Shown here: in pieces, positions 51,635 through 61,426 of the stretch
Layout: each line of letters starts with the position of its first letter
How positions within the stretch are numbered: the first letter of the stretch is position 1
Origin: Hydromicrobium sp964415365
Lineage (GTDB): Bacteria; Actinomycetota; Humimicrobiia; Humimicrobiales; Humimicrobiaceae
Reading direction: 5' to 3'
DNA length: 64,000 bases
Assembly: GCA_964415365.1 (NCBI GenBank)
Contig: CAYPYW010000009.1
Span: forward strand, 1 to 64,000
Notes under the pieces: generated by a model
Told to the model about the DNA's origin: nothing
What the model saw: only the letters and a program-made list of their open reading frames with translations
Databases searched by the model: none
Translations under genes and position numbers: made by a program

Positions 51635-52706
51635 AAATTTTTACTTGTTGGAGAATAAAACCGGTAAAAAGAAGTCCGGAAACAATAAGAATAAGATTAT
51701 TTTAAATACCAGAGTCAGACTGGCAAGAAATCTTGCCGATAACAAATTTGCAAGTACAAGCAGTAGTCAGGAAAAAAATATTTTACTGAAAGAAATAAAG
51801 GAATGTGTTAATGGTATAAAAGAGTTTAAAGATTACAAGTTTTTTTCTATTAAGAGTCTGGGAAAAATACAGAGGGATTTGCTTTTTAAGGATTATATGG
51901 TCAGCTCTAAAATAGCGAATAGGATGCAGGGTAAAGGGCTGTTTGTAAGGTCTGGGCCAGATCAGGGAGAATCGTCAATGGTAATAGTTAATCAGGAGGA
52001 CCATTTAAGAATCCAGAGTGTGCGTCGGGGTCTTAGCATCTCAGAGGCTTATAGTGAGGTTATTAAAATTGAAAAATATTTTGAAAGGAAATTAAAATTT
52101 GCTTTTGATAGAAGTCTAGGTTATCTTACAGCAAGTCCGGTTAACCTGGGGACTGCCTTGAAGGTGTCTGTCATTGCCCATCTCCCGGTACTGGCAATAA
52201 GTCCGAAGGTTGCTGATTTTGTAAAAAAATTAAACCAGGTGGGCTGTCTGATTAATGGGTATTTTGTGGGTCATTCCGAAATAATAGGCAATTTATTTAA
52301 GATTTCCAATCAGGTGACGCTGGGTAAGAGTGAGGAGGACATAGTTGAAGAAATGCAGGCAATTTGCTTAAATATAATTGATGATGAAAGGATTGCCAGG
52401 AAAAAATTAAAGGAAAGTGACCCCCTGGGGATTAAGGATAACATATATCGTTCCTTTGGTTTGCTTAAGTATGCTAAAATATTATCATATGAAGAATCAC
52501 TGGAACTGTTATCCATAATAAGACTGGGGCTTGATCTGGATATAATAAGCGATATAGATGATTTTGATTACTTTGAACTGATAAATAAGATCAGTGACTC
52601 GCGTATCATATCGGATCTGGAGATGAGCGGCGAGGTTACTGATGACGAACTGGATTCGGTCAGAGCTGATTTAATAAGGAAAAAAATATTAAAGGAAGCT
52701 AGTTAA
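51624..52706 (+). CDS. mcsB: McsB protein arginine kinase (active-site Cys replaced by Ser)
   Basis: A 360-residue member of the phosphagen-kinase family that marks proteins with phosphoarginine for ClpCP. IILNTRVRLARNLADNKFA gives the nucleotide-binding arginines, VIVNQEDHLRIQSVRRGL the conserved Glu/Asp-His loop. The active-site segment, usually LTSCPTN(V/L)GTG, reads LTASPVNLGTA: the conserved Cys is Ser. Activity may be reduced or changed. GGAGAAGAG precedes the ATG inside mcsA; clpC begins directly after the stop. Confidence 0.92.
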   Translation: MVGKNFYLLENKTGKKKSGNNKNKIILNTRVRLARNLADNKFASTSSSQEKNILLKEIKECVNGIKEFKDYKFFSIKSLGKIQRDLLFKDYMVSSKIANRMQGKGLFVRSGPDQGESSMVIVNQEDHLRIQSVRRGLSISEAYSEVIKIEKYFERKLKFAFDRSLGYLTASPVNLGTALKVSVIAHLPVLAISPKVADFVKKLNQVGCLINGYFVGHSEIIGNLFKISNQVTLGKSEEDIVEEMQAICLNIIDDERIARKKLKESDPLGIKDNIYRSFGLLKYAKILSYEESLELLSIIRLGLDLDIISDIDDFDYFELINKISDSRIISDLEMSGEVTDDELDSVRADLIRKKILKEAS

Positions 52707-55172
52707 ATGTTTGAAAGATTCACAGAAAGAGCAAGAAAAGTGGTAGTTAAGGCTCAAGATGAGGCCAGATTTTTGAAACAGAACTACATAGGCACTGAAC
52801 ATATTCTCCTTGGTCTGATTAATGAGAAGGAAGGAATTGCTGCCAGGGTTTTCTATGAACTGAATGTCTCTTTTGATGATATCAGATCTGCAGTAAGAGA
52901 GGTGGTTACTGAAGGTACTTCCGAATCCTATGAGCATATTCCTTTTACCCCCAGAGCTAAAAAAGTCCTGGAGTTATCTTTAAGGGAAGCGCTCCAAATG
53001 GGGCATAACTACATAGGTACGGAACATATACTGTTGGGGTTGCTGAGGGAAGGAGAAGGAGTAGCCGCAAGAGTTCTAAATAGTATGGGAGTTACTCTTG
53101 ATAATGTAAAGGAAAAGGTAAAAGAACTTTTGAACAAGCAGTCTTACTATCCCGAACCGGAAAGAGCCATATCTGAAAGAAATCAAAAAAAAGCACTCAA
53201 AATGCTTTTACAGTATGGAAGAGATTTAACTTCACTGGCCCGGGAAGGTAAACTTGATCCGTTAGTTGGAAGAAGAAAGGAAATTGACAGGATAATTCAG
53301 ATACTTTCCAGAAGAACAAAAAATAATCCTATCCTTATAGGGGAATCCGGAGTTGGGAAAACTGCAATTGTGGAAGGTCTGGCACAATTCATCTGTTCAA
53401 AAAAAGTTCCTTCAAATCTTTCAGACAAAAGGATATTTACGCTTGATCTGGGAGCTTTAGTTGCTGGTTCAAGGTATAGAGGTGATTTTGAAGAAAGGCT
53501 TAAAAAAGTTCTAGCTGAGATTAAGGATGACGGCGATATCATACTTTTTATTGATGAGGTTCATACTCTGGTAGGTGCTGGCGCGGCTGAAGGTGCCATA
53601 GATGCTGCGAGTATATTGAAGCCCATGCTGGCCAGGGGGGAAATCCAGACTATAGGAGCTACTACTGTCAGTGAATACAGAAAGTATGTTGAAAAGGATA
53701 AAGCGCTGGAAAGAAGATTCCAGCCAATTTTTATAAATGAGCCCACTGTGTATGAGACCATAGAAATTTTAAGAGGGCTTAAGGACAGGTACGAATCGTT
53801 TCATGGTCTTCATATAACTGAGGATGCTCTGGTGTCGGCTGCGAAGTTATCCTACCGTTATATTAGTGACAGATTCTTGCCAGATAAGGCTATTGATTTG
53901 ATAGATGAGGCAGCATCCAGGTCCAGGGTAAGGACTCTTACCACGCCTCCTGATCTGAAGGAGCTGGAGACAAATATAGAAGAAATCATTAGGGAGAAGA
54001 AAAAAGCTATAGAATCGCAGGATTTTGAAAAGGCAGCACAACTGCGTGATAAAGAGAAGCAGTTGATCAGAGAAAAAAGAGAAATAGAAGAGATTAATGT
54101 CAGGACTAAAAAGGCCGAAAAGGAGGTTGTCGGTGAAAATGAAATAATGGAGGTGTTGTCCAACTGGACTGGTGTTCCAGTGTATAAACTAACCTCCAGT
54201 GAATCTTCCAAGCTGCTTGGAATGGAAGATGAACTTCACAAGAGAGTCATAGGCCAGGATGAGGCTATAAAAACGGTTTCAAGAGCAATTAGGCGGTCCC
54301 GTTCCGGCCTTAAGGATCCTAAAAGGCCGATTGGTTCTTTTATGTTCTTGGGACCTTCCGGTGTGGGGAAAACTGAACTGGCTAAAACAATAGCGGAATT
54401 TTTGTTTGATAAAGAAGAAGCGTTGATCCAGGTTGATATGTCCGAGTATATGGAAAAACATTCTGTATCCAAACTGGTTGGTTCTCCTCCCGGGTATGTA
54501 GGTTATGACGAAGGTGGACAGCTCACCGAAATGGTGAGAAGAAAACCGTACAGCGTGATACTGCTGGATGAGATTGAGAAAGCTCATCCTGATGTTTTCA
54601 ATATACTGCTACAGATCTTCGAAGATGGACATCTTACTGACTCCCAGGGTAAGAGAGTGGATTTCAAGAATACAGTGATTATAATGACTTCTAATCTGGG
54701 GGCGAGGGAAATACAAAAAAATACCCCGATGGGATTCAAAAGAATAAATACCGAGGATCTTTCCTATGATGAGATAAAAGAAAAAGTAATGAGTGAATTA
54801 AAGCAGGCTTTTAGGCCTGAGTTCCTGAACAGAGTTGATGAAGTAATAGTATTCCATAAATTACAGAAGCAGCAAGTTTATAATATTATGGATCTGATGA
54901 TGTCCAGAGTGCAGCAACAGCTCGAGCTGCAGGGGGTTACTATAGAGCTTAAAAAGAGTGCAAAAGATCTATTACTGGAGAAGGGCTATGATTCTACGAT
55001 GGGTGCAAGGCCTATGAGAAGATGCATTCAAAATCTAATAGAGGATCCCATTTCAGAAAAGCTAATAAGCGGTGAAATAAGAGCCGGCCAGAAGGTTGAG
55101 GTAAGTGCCAAGGATAAGAAAATGCACTTTAATATTAAGAGATTAAATCATAGCAGTGTGTTAAAGGTTTAA
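52707..55172 (+). CDS. clpC: ATP-dependent Clp protease ATP-binding subunit ClpC
   Basis: An 821-residue Hsp100 unfoldase. Two Clp_N repeats (FTERARKVVVKAQDEARF and FTPRAKKVLELSLREALQMG) occupy residues 1-145 and hold the phosphoarginine sites. AAA module 1 has Walker A GESGVGKTAIVEG near 212; the UVR/M-domain (ESQDFEKAAQLRDKEKQLI) is near 434-452; AAA module 2 has GPSGVGKTELAKT near 549. It feeds substrates to ClpP. The ATG follows the mcsB stop without a gap. Confidence 0.97.
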   Translation: MFERFTERARKVVVKAQDEARFLKQNYIGTEHILLGLINEKEGIAARVFYELNVSFDDIRSAVREVVTEGTSESYEHIPFTPRAKKVLELSLREALQMGHNYIGTEHILLGLLREGEGVAARVLNSMGVTLDNVKEKVKELLNKQSYYPEPERAISERNQKKALKMLLQYGRDLTSLAREGKLDPLVGRRKEIDRIIQILSRRTKNNPILIGESGVGKTAIVEGLAQFICSKKVPSNLSDKRIFTLDLGALVAGSRYRGDFEERLKKVLAEIKDDGDIILFIDEVHTLVGAGAAEGAIDAASILKPMLARGEIQTIGATTVSEYRKYVEKDKALERRFQPIFINEPTVYETIEILRGLKDRYESFHGLHITEDALVSAAKLSYRYISDRFLPDKAIDLIDEAASRSRVRTLTTPPDLKELETNIEEIIREKKKAIESQDFEKAAQLRDKEKQLIREKREIEEINVRTKKAEKEVVGENEIMEVLSNWTGVPVYKLTSSESSKLLGMEDELHKRVIGQDEAIKTVSRAIRRSRSGLKDPKRPIGSFMFLGPSGVGKTELAKTIAEFLFDKEEALIQVDMSEYMEKHSVSKLVGSPPGYVGYDEGGQLTEMVRRKPYSVILLDEIEKAHPDVFNILLQIFEDGHLTDSQGKRVDFKNTVIIMTSNLGAREIQKNTPMGFKRINTEDLSYDEIKEKVMSELKQAFRPEFLNRVDEVIVFHKLQKQQVYNIMDLMMSRVQQQLELQGVTIELKKSAKDLLLEKGYDSTMGARPMRRCIQNLIEDPISEKLISGEIRAGQKVEVSAKDKKMHFNIKRLNHSSVLKV

Positions 55173-55188
55173 TTTTATAGAAGTAATA

Positions 55189-56298
55189 ATGAATAAAAAA
55201 AATGAAGAATTATTGCTCGATTGCCTGAAAAAAATAGCTCCGGGAACGGAACTCAGGCTGGGCATAGAATATATCCTTCAGGGGAGAACCGGAGGGCTTA
55301 TTGTTGTAGGGGATTCGGAAGAAGTATTGAAACTGGTAAACGGAGGGTTTTATATAGGATGCAGTTTTTCTCCCACAAAATTCTATGAGGTTGCCAAGAT
55401 GGACGGGGCCATTATATTAAGCTCCGATGCAAAACGGATTTTATATGCTAATACTCACCTTTTTCCCAATCCTGACATTAAAACCTCTGAAACAGGTACC
55501 AGACATAGAACTGCGGAGAGAGTAGCGAAACAAACCAATACCCTGGTCATTTCTATTTCCATGAAAAGGGATGTGGTTACCATATATAAAGGTGATATAA
55601 GATATATGCTTGAGGAGCCAAGAGTGATTCTATCTAAAGCAAATCAGGCTCTACAGACACTTGAGAAATACAAAGAAGGACTGGATGAACTTACGTTTAA
55701 TTTGACTGTGAAAGAATTGGAAGATTTGGTAACACTTTTTGATGTGACCAGTGTGCTTCAGAGATCAAGTATTGTACAGAGAACGGAAAAGGAAGTCAAA
55801 AAATATATATGTGAGCTGGGAGTTGAGGGCAGACTTTTAAATATGCAAACCGAGGAATTAATGACTAATGTAGTGAATGATTCTTTAAATATTATAAGCG
55901 ACTACGCTAATGCAGATGTTTGTGCTGAGCCATTTGAGCTGAAGGATAAAATAAATCTTTTAGGTGATGATGAACTGCTTAAACTTGATAATATTGCAAG
56001 AATTTTAGGTTATGAAACCGAGGGCAGTTTAAGAGAATTTGATGTGCATCCGAGAGGGCTTAGAATTGTTTCGGAAGTTAGAAGGCTTCCCCAATCAATT
56101 ATTATCAATTTAGTTGATAAGTTCGGTAATTTAAAAAATATTCTAAATGCAAAAGTGGAAGAATTATCTGAAGTTGCAGGAATGGGAAAAACCAGAGCGC
56201 GATCTTTATACGATAGGCTGAAAAAGTTTTCGGAATATTATCTATATAATGACCTGTATGGTAGAAAAGGAGGGATAGTCCCGAGAATTAAAATATAA
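55189..56298 (+). CDS. disA: DNA integrity scanning diadenylate cyclase DisA
   Basis: A 369-residue protein. The DAC domain carries the catalytic DGA motif (AKMDGAIILSSD near 70-81) and RHR (TGTRHRTAERVAKQTN near 103-118). A helical spine follows, and a C-terminal helix-hairpin-helix (LSEVAGMGKTRARSLYDRL near 325-343) binds branched DNA. It makes the second messenger c-di-AMP while scanning DNA. radA, often between clpC and disA, is absent here. Confidence 0.96.
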   Translation: MNKKNEELLLDCLKKIAPGTELRLGIEYILQGRTGGLIVVGDSEEVLKLVNGGFYIGCSFSPTKFYEVAKMDGAIILSSDAKRILYANTHLFPNPDIKTSETGTRHRTAERVAKQTNTLVISISMKRDVVTIYKGDIRYMLEEPRVILSKANQALQTLEKYKEGLDELTFNLTVKELEDLVTLFDVTSVLQRSSIVQRTEKEVKKYICELGVEGRLLNMQTEELMTNVVNDSLNIISDYANADVCAEPFELKDKINLLGDDELLKLDNIARILGYETEGSLREFDVHPRGLRIVSEVRRLPQSIIINLVDKFGNLKNILNAKVEELSEVAGMGKTRARSLYDRLKKFSEYYLYNDLYGRKGGIVPRIKI

Positions 56299-56386
56299 TA
56301 TTGCTGGAATATTATTTTAATTATTAGACTTATACAACTTACTGTTGAAGGGTTTTTCAAAAAAATAGTAGCGATGATGATAATTT

Positions 56387-57097
56387 ATGAATGTAGCGAT
56401 AATTACAGCGGCTGGAAAGGGCACTAGGCTGAAAGGTGATATCAGCAAACAGTTTATGAATATTTATGGAAAACCAATATTGGCTCATACTATTACTGCT
56501 TTTCAAAATGCTTCAAAAATAAAAGAAATCTATATCTCAGTTCCTAAAGATTATCTGGAGTTCTGTCAAAAAAGTGTAATTAATAAGTATTCATTTGACA
56601 AAGTAAAAAAGTTAATCATTGGTGGTAGCAGCAGGCAGGAGTCTGTTTATAATGTCCTTGTTGAGTTACCTTCCTCTACTAAATTAGTGTCTATTCATGA
56701 TGGTGTAAGGCCGCTTGTCACTGCAGAGGAAATTGATCTTCTAATTAATACTTTGATGAGGGAAAATAAAGAGGATCCTGAAGTAAAGGGAGTAATAATG
56801 GCAGCATCTGCGAAAGAAACTATAAAAATAGCAGATAAAGATACTATCGATAAAACTGTTCCCAGGGAAACTGTGTGGTATGCTCAAACTCCCCAGACTT
56901 TCTTTTATAAGGATATTTTAAAAGCTCATAATAAGGCCAGGGAAGACAATTTTATTGGTACGGATGATGCCTGTCTGATGGAAAGAATGAACCAGAAGGT
57001 CAATATAATAAGAGGCAGGCATGAGAATATAAAGATTACAACTCCTATTGATTTATTTCTGGCGGAGCTTGTTATGACTAGGAATGTCAGGAGATAA
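56387..57097 (+). CDS. ispD: 2-C-methyl-D-erythritol 4-phosphate cytidylyltransferase
   Basis: A 236-residue nucleotidyltransferase. AIITAAGKGTRLKGDISKQF holds the CTP-binding glycine, Arg and Lys residues; ISIHDGVRPLVTAEEID and VPRETVWYAQTPQTFFYKDI match the family. It makes CDP-ME in the non-mevalonate isoprenoid pathway. ispF follows 38 bp downstream, the usual pairing. The 88-bp gap before it shows no clear promoter. Confidence 0.95.
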   Translation: MNVAIITAAGKGTRLKGDISKQFMNIYGKPILAHTITAFQNASKIKEIYISVPKDYLEFCQKSVINKYSFDKVKKLIIGGSSRQESVYNVLVELPSSTKLVSIHDGVRPLVTAEEIDLLINTLMRENKEDPEVKGVIMAASAKETIKIADKDTIDKTVPRETVWYAQTPQTFFYKDILKAHNKAREDNFIGTDDACLMERMNQKVNIIRGRHENIKITTPIDLFLAELVMTRNVRR

Positions 57098-57135
57098 TTA
57101 AAGGATAAAAATTATAATAGGAGGCATAATTTTTT

Positions 57136-57603
57136 ATGAGGATTGGATTGGGGTTTGACGTTCATGCTTTCCAGGCTGGCAGAAAGTTAATACTGGGAGG
57201 AGCGAAGATAGATTACCCTGTAGGGCTTGCAGGTCATTCTGATGCTGATGTCCTGGTGCACGCTATAATGGATGCCATTTTAGGAGCCTGCGGCTTGCAG
57301 GATATAGGGTTTCATTTTCCGGATAGTGATATGGAATATAAGGATATATCCAGTCTGGTATTGCTTGAAGAAGTCAGAAAAAAAATGGAAGAAAAGTATT
57401 TCAGTATAGTAAATATAGATTCAATTCTAATAATGCAGGAGCCGAAAGTATCACCGTATATTCCAGAAATGAAAAAAAATATAGCTGGCATCTTAAAAAT
57501 AAATGAGGATGATATAAGTATAAAAGCGACCACCACTGAAGGTCTCGGATTTTGCGGAAGAGAAGAAGGAATTGCTGCAGAGTGTGTGGTTCTGCTGAAA
57601 TAG
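57136..57603 (+). CDS. ispF: 2-C-methyl-D-erythritol 2,4-cyclodiphosphate synthase
   Basis: A 155-residue trimeric enzyme. MRIGLGFDVHAF gives metal ligands Asp8 and His10, GHSDADVLVHAIMDAILGAC the third His, GFHFPDSD the flexible loop, and the end is IKATTTEGLGFCGREEGIAA. It forms cyclodiphosphate from CDP-ME 2-phosphate. AATAGGAGGC precedes the ATG. It is cotranscribed with ispD. Confidence 0.96.
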   Translation: MRIGLGFDVHAFQAGRKLILGGAKIDYPVGLAGHSDADVLVHAIMDAILGACGLQDIGFHFPDSDMEYKDISSLVLLEEVRKKMEEKYFSIVNIDSILIMQEPKVSPYIPEMKKNIAGILKINEDDISIKATTTEGLGFCGREEGIAAECVVLLK

Positions 57604-57668
57604 GATTTTAATAAGATTTTATATGGATATTTTATTTCATAGAAATGGGAATTACTGGAGTGGAAATA

Positions 57669-59150
57669 ATGCCACGGCTTAGATTTGCCCCGTCTCCTAC
57701 CGGAGGCCTTCATATAGGAACAGCAAGAACTGCACTGTTTAACTGGCTTGCTGCAAAGAGTATGAAGGGGAAATTAATCTTAAGAATCGAAGATACTGAT
57801 GTAAAGAGATCCAGCATGATTTATGAAAAATCCATAATAGAAGATTTAAAATGGCTGGGGTTGAACTGGGATGAATTCTACAGGCAGAGTGAGAGGATTA
57901 AGGTATATCAGAAATTTGCCTCTAAACTGCTGAATGAAGATAAAGCTTACAGATGTTTCTGCACTCCGGAACGGCTGGAAAATCTTAAAAAAAGCCAGTA
58001 TGCTGCAGGCATGATGTCCAAATATGATAGACGGTGCCGGGAGCTTAGCAGTTCAGAAATCGATAAAAAATTGAAAGAGGGTACACTGTTTGCCATAAGA
58101 TTTAAGGTAGAGGATGGCAGGGAAATCACTTTTGGCGATTTAATAAGAGGAGAGATAAGTTTCAGTTCCGAAGTTATCGGGGATTTTATAATTATCAAGT
58201 CCGACGGGACTCCATCCTATAATTTTGGAGTGGTAGTAGATGACGGAGATATGAAGATCACTCACGTGTTGAGAGGGGAGGATCATATAACAAATACCGC
58301 CAGGCAAATTCTGCTATTTGAAAGTCTTGGGTTGAGTCTTCCTTCTTTTGCGCATTTTTCTATGATTCTTGGAAAGGACGGTTCAAAATTGAGTAAAAGA
58401 CACGGAGCCACTACTATTTCTCAATTTAGAGAAGATGGATACCTGGCGGAAGCTTTGGTAAATTATCTTTCGATACTTTCATGGGCTCCCGCTGAGGGCC
58501 AGGAAATATTCAGTCCCGGGGATATTCTGGATAAATTTAAAATATCCGATATATCAAAAAGTCCGGCTATATTTGATGTGGATAAGCTAAACTGGATAAA
58601 TGGTATTTATATCAGGAAAAAAACTGCTAAGGAATTGACGGAGCTGTGCACACCCTACTTAATCAGTGAAAAGACAATAAATAAAAAGGATACTGAAAAT
58701 GAAAAGATCATGGGTAAAATTTTAAAAGGTGTAAATGCATTCAAGAATAACTTGAAGATTTTAAGTGATTTTTCCGTTTATATGAAAGATTTTTTTGAAG
58801 AAAAAATTGCAGGCTACAGCAAGGAAGCAGATGAAATTTTAAAACTGGATACATCTAAAACAGTGCTTAAGGCTTTTCTTGAAGTACTGAAGGGCCAGTG
58901 GAAATCTTTTGACAATAACCCTGATATAGATTTTAATGAAGAACAGAGTAAGGGACTCATTGATAAAATAGGAGGAAACCTTAAGGTATTGAAAATAAAA
59001 GGGAAGTTTTTGTATATGCCCATAAGGGTATCAATTACCGGTAAAACTCATGGGCCGGAACTGCCGAAAGTTATATCTATATTAGGTTTAAAAAATTGTA
59101 TACAAAGAGTCAATCAAACCTTAGAATATATAAAAAATAATAAATTATAA
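57669..59150 (+). CDS. gltX: Glutamyl-tRNA synthetase
   Basis: A 493-residue class I synthetase. HIGH motif: RFAPSPTGGLHIGTARTALF (His15-Ile-Gly17); KMSKS motif: GSKLSKRHG near 239-247; FCTPERLENL and RCRELSS lie in the insertion domain. GGAG (57657-57660) lies 8 nt before this ATG, so the longer reading from 57645 is not used. Whether it also charges tRNA-Gln, as in organisms using GatCAB, cannot be decided here. Confidence 0.95.
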   Translation: MPRLRFAPSPTGGLHIGTARTALFNWLAAKSMKGKLILRIEDTDVKRSSMIYEKSIIEDLKWLGLNWDEFYRQSERIKVYQKFASKLLNEDKAYRCFCTPERLENLKKSQYAAGMMSKYDRRCRELSSSEIDKKLKEGTLFAIRFKVEDGREITFGDLIRGEISFSSEVIGDFIIIKSDGTPSYNFGVVVDDGDMKITHVLRGEDHITNTARQILLFESLGLSLPSFAHFSMILGKDGSKLSKRHGATTISQFREDGYLAEALVNYLSILSWAPAEGQEIFSPGDILDKFKISDISKSPAIFDVDKLNWINGIYIRKKTAKELTELCTPYLISEKTINKKDTENEKIMGKILKGVNAFKNNLKILSDFSVYMKDFFEEKIAGYSKEADEILKLDTSKTVLKAFLEVLKGQWKSFDNNPDIDFNEEQSKGLIDKIGGNLKVLKIKGKFLYMPIRVSITGKTHGPELPKVISILGLKNCIQRVNQTLEYIKNNKL

Positions 59151-59166
59151 CTGGTTGGTTAAAATT

Positions 59167-59820
59167 ATGGGACTTATAGCAGAATTAAAGAGCCTTGTAA
59201 AATCTGCAAAAGAAAGGGATCCAGCTGCGATAAGCACTACGGAGATTTTACTTACTTATTCAGGAGTGCATGCAGTCATAAATCATCGTATTGCTCACTG
59301 GCTTTACAGGCGCAAGGTGCCTTTTATTCCCAGATGGATATCACAGTGCAGCAGATTCTTTACCGGAATTGAGATTCATCCGGGAGCAAAAATAGGCGGG
59401 GATTTTTTTATAGACCATGGTATGGGAGTGGTAATTGGGGAAACTTCTGAGATTGGCGATAATGTCACTTTATATCAGGGTGTAACGCTGGGCGGTACCG
59501 GAAAAGAAAAAGGTAAACGCCACCCCACAATCGGAAATAATGTAGTTATATCTGCAGGAGCAAAAGTACTGGGCTCCATTGAAATCGGGAATAACGTGAT
59601 TATTGGTGCTGGGGCGGTGGTAGTTAGGTCTGTCCCCGATAATTGTACGGTGGTAGGTGTCCCCGGGAGAATTGTAAAAATCGGAGGGGAAAAGGTATTG
59701 TCGGATGAATTTCATAGAATGAATTTACCTGACCCGGTGAGTGAGATATTAAGTGACTGCTGTGCCAGGATAGATTTTCTTGAAAAGGAACTAAAAGAAA
59801 TTAAGAAAGAAAAAAAGTAA
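59167..59820 (+). CDS. cysE: Serine O-acetyltransferase
   Basis: A 217-residue left-handed beta-helix acetyltransferase. The N-terminal helices contain AKERDPAAISTTEILLTYSG and HAVINHRIAHWLYR; the hexapeptide region includes GIEIHPGAKIGGDFFIDHGM, GVVIGETSEIGDNVTLYQGV, then TLGGTGKEKGKRHPTIGNNV, all conserved in CysE/EpsC. It makes O-acetylserine for cysteine synthesis. ATG 59167 gives the family N-terminus; TTG 59155 is an alternative. It lies between gltX and cysS, as in Bacillus. Confidence 0.94.
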   Translation: MGLIAELKSLVKSAKERDPAAISTTEILLTYSGVHAVINHRIAHWLYRRKVPFIPRWISQCSRFFTGIEIHPGAKIGGDFFIDHGMGVVIGETSEIGDNVTLYQGVTLGGTGKEKGKRHPTIGNNVVISAGAKVLGSIEIGNNVIIGAGAVVVRSVPDNCTVVGVPGRIVKIGGEKVLSDEFHRMNLPDPVSEILSDCCARIDFLEKELKEIKKEKK

Positions 59821-59836
59821 GGCAGGAAGTATACTA

Positions 59837-61378
59837 GTGAGTTTGAAAGTTTATAACACCCTGCACCGGAAAAAGGAACTGTTTAAATCCATAGAAGAGG
59901 GCAAAGTCGGTATGTATGTTTGCGGCCCCACTGTTTATAATTATATATCCATAGGTAACTCCAGACCCATTGTAGTTTTTAATATGGTCAGAAATTATCT
60001 TCAGTTTTCAGGCTACAAAGTGGAATATATTCAAAATGTCACCGATATTGAAGATAAGATTATAAAAAAGGCAGAAGAGGAGAAAGTAGATTATAAAGTT
60101 ATAACCGATAGATACATTAAAGCTTTCCTTAAAGATGTTAAAAATCTGGAAGTGGGGGAATTCAGCAGCATGCCTGTGGCGACAGAAATGATTGCGGAAA
60201 TAACAAGTATTATTAAAAGGATTATTGAAAACGGCTATGGTTATGTGGTGGACGGAAATGTTTATTTTGAAGTTGGTAAATTTCCGGATTATGGAAGACT
60301 TTCGGGACAGAATATAAGTGAGATGAAAGATGCAGGGGATGATAGTTTTGAGAAAAGGAATAAAATTGATTTTGCCCTGTGGAAGAAGGCTAAAGAGGGA
60401 GAGCCATCCTGGGAGAGCCCATGGGGCAGGGGAAGACCGGGCTGGCATATTGAGTGCTCGGCAATGTCAACTGCTCTGCTGAACCGTAATATTGATATCC
60501 ATGGCGGGGGAATAGATCTGATATTTCCCCATCACGAAAATGAAATCGCACAGTCCGAAGCAGCATTTCCTGGAGAAGGCGATTTTGTAAAATACTGGAT
60601 GCATAATGGTATGATTGAGGTAAAAGAAGAGAAGATGTCGAAATCAAAAGGGCTTGAGCAGAACTGGATTTTGAGGAATCTTCTTAAAATTTATTCTCCT
60701 AATACCATAAAATTATATATTCTTTCCACACATTACAGAAGTCCCCTGGAGTTCAGCATGGAAAAGCTGGATGAGGCAGGCAGAGCGCTGGAAAAAATTA
60801 CCAATACTTTAAAGAATATCAAATTTTTAGCAGAGCGGGAAGATAGCCTGCTTGAAGGAGAAATCAGGCATGTTAAGATTGAACCAGTTGAGCCCACAGG
60901 GGAATTGGATAAAGAAGGGAAAGGAAAGTCTGATGTGAAAGTAGTAACCGCACTGGATTTCTCTATAAAAGTATTCGAAGACAATTTTAGAAATTCCATG
61001 GATGATGATTTTAATTCCGCTAAAGCCACTGGAGATATCTTTGAACTTGTAAAGAATATAAATAATATTATACAGAAACCCGATTTTGAAATTAGCGTGC
61101 CTTTAAAGAAAAGCCTGCGTGATGCCTATAGAAAAATAATAGAACTGGGAATGGTGCTGGGACTTAATTTTGAGAAGGAGATTTTGAGGATATCGGAAAA
61201 TATAGAAACAAGAACCGAAATAACGAAAGAGGATATAGAGAAGCTGATAGCGGAGAGGGAAGCCGCCAGAAAGAATAAAGATTACAAAAAAGCCGATGAA
61301 ATCAGGAATTACCTGTATGGCAGGGGCATTATACTGGAAGATAGAAAAGAAGGCACTATCTGGGAACTTAAAGGGTAG
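59837..61378 (+). CDS. cysS: Cysteinyl-tRNA synthetase with an altered HIGH motif
   Basis: A 513-residue class I synthetase that charges tRNA-Cys. Zinc ligands are present: CGPTVYNY near the start, WHIECSAMS, and HGGGIDLIFPHHENEIAQSE. The KMSKS loop reads EEKMSKSKG. The HIGH motif, normally Y(I/A)HIGNARP, reads YISIGNSRP, with Ser (TCC) in place of the first His. An acidic stretch (VEPTGELDKEGKGKSD) interrupts the C-terminal region. The start is GTG with GGCAGGAAG upstream. It follows cysE after 16 bp. Confidence 0.94.
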   Translation: MSLKVYNTLHRKKELFKSIEEGKVGMYVCGPTVYNYISIGNSRPIVVFNMVRNYLQFSGYKVEYIQNVTDIEDKIIKKAEEEKVDYKVITDRYIKAFLKDVKNLEVGEFSSMPVATEMIAEITSIIKRIIENGYGYVVDGNVYFEVGKFPDYGRLSGQNISEMKDAGDDSFEKRNKIDFALWKKAKEGEPSWESPWGRGRPGWHIECSAMSTALLNRNIDIHGGGIDLIFPHHENEIAQSEAAFPGEGDFVKYWMHNGMIEVKEEKMSKSKGLEQNWILRNLLKIYSPNTIKLYILSTHYRSPLEFSMEKLDEAGRALEKITNTLKNIKFLAEREDSLLEGEIRHVKIEPVEPTGELDKEGKGKSDVKVVTALDFSIKVFEDNFRNSMDDDFNSAKATGDIFELVKNINNIIQKPDFEISVPLKKSLRDAYRKIIELGMVLGLNFEKEILRISENIETRTEITKEDIEKLIAEREAARKNKDYKKADEIRNYLYGRGIILEDRKEGTIWELKG

Positions 61379-61426
61379 ATTAAATCTTTTTAGCTTCTTC
61401 TATATTTAAAATTATAAAGATAAGTC

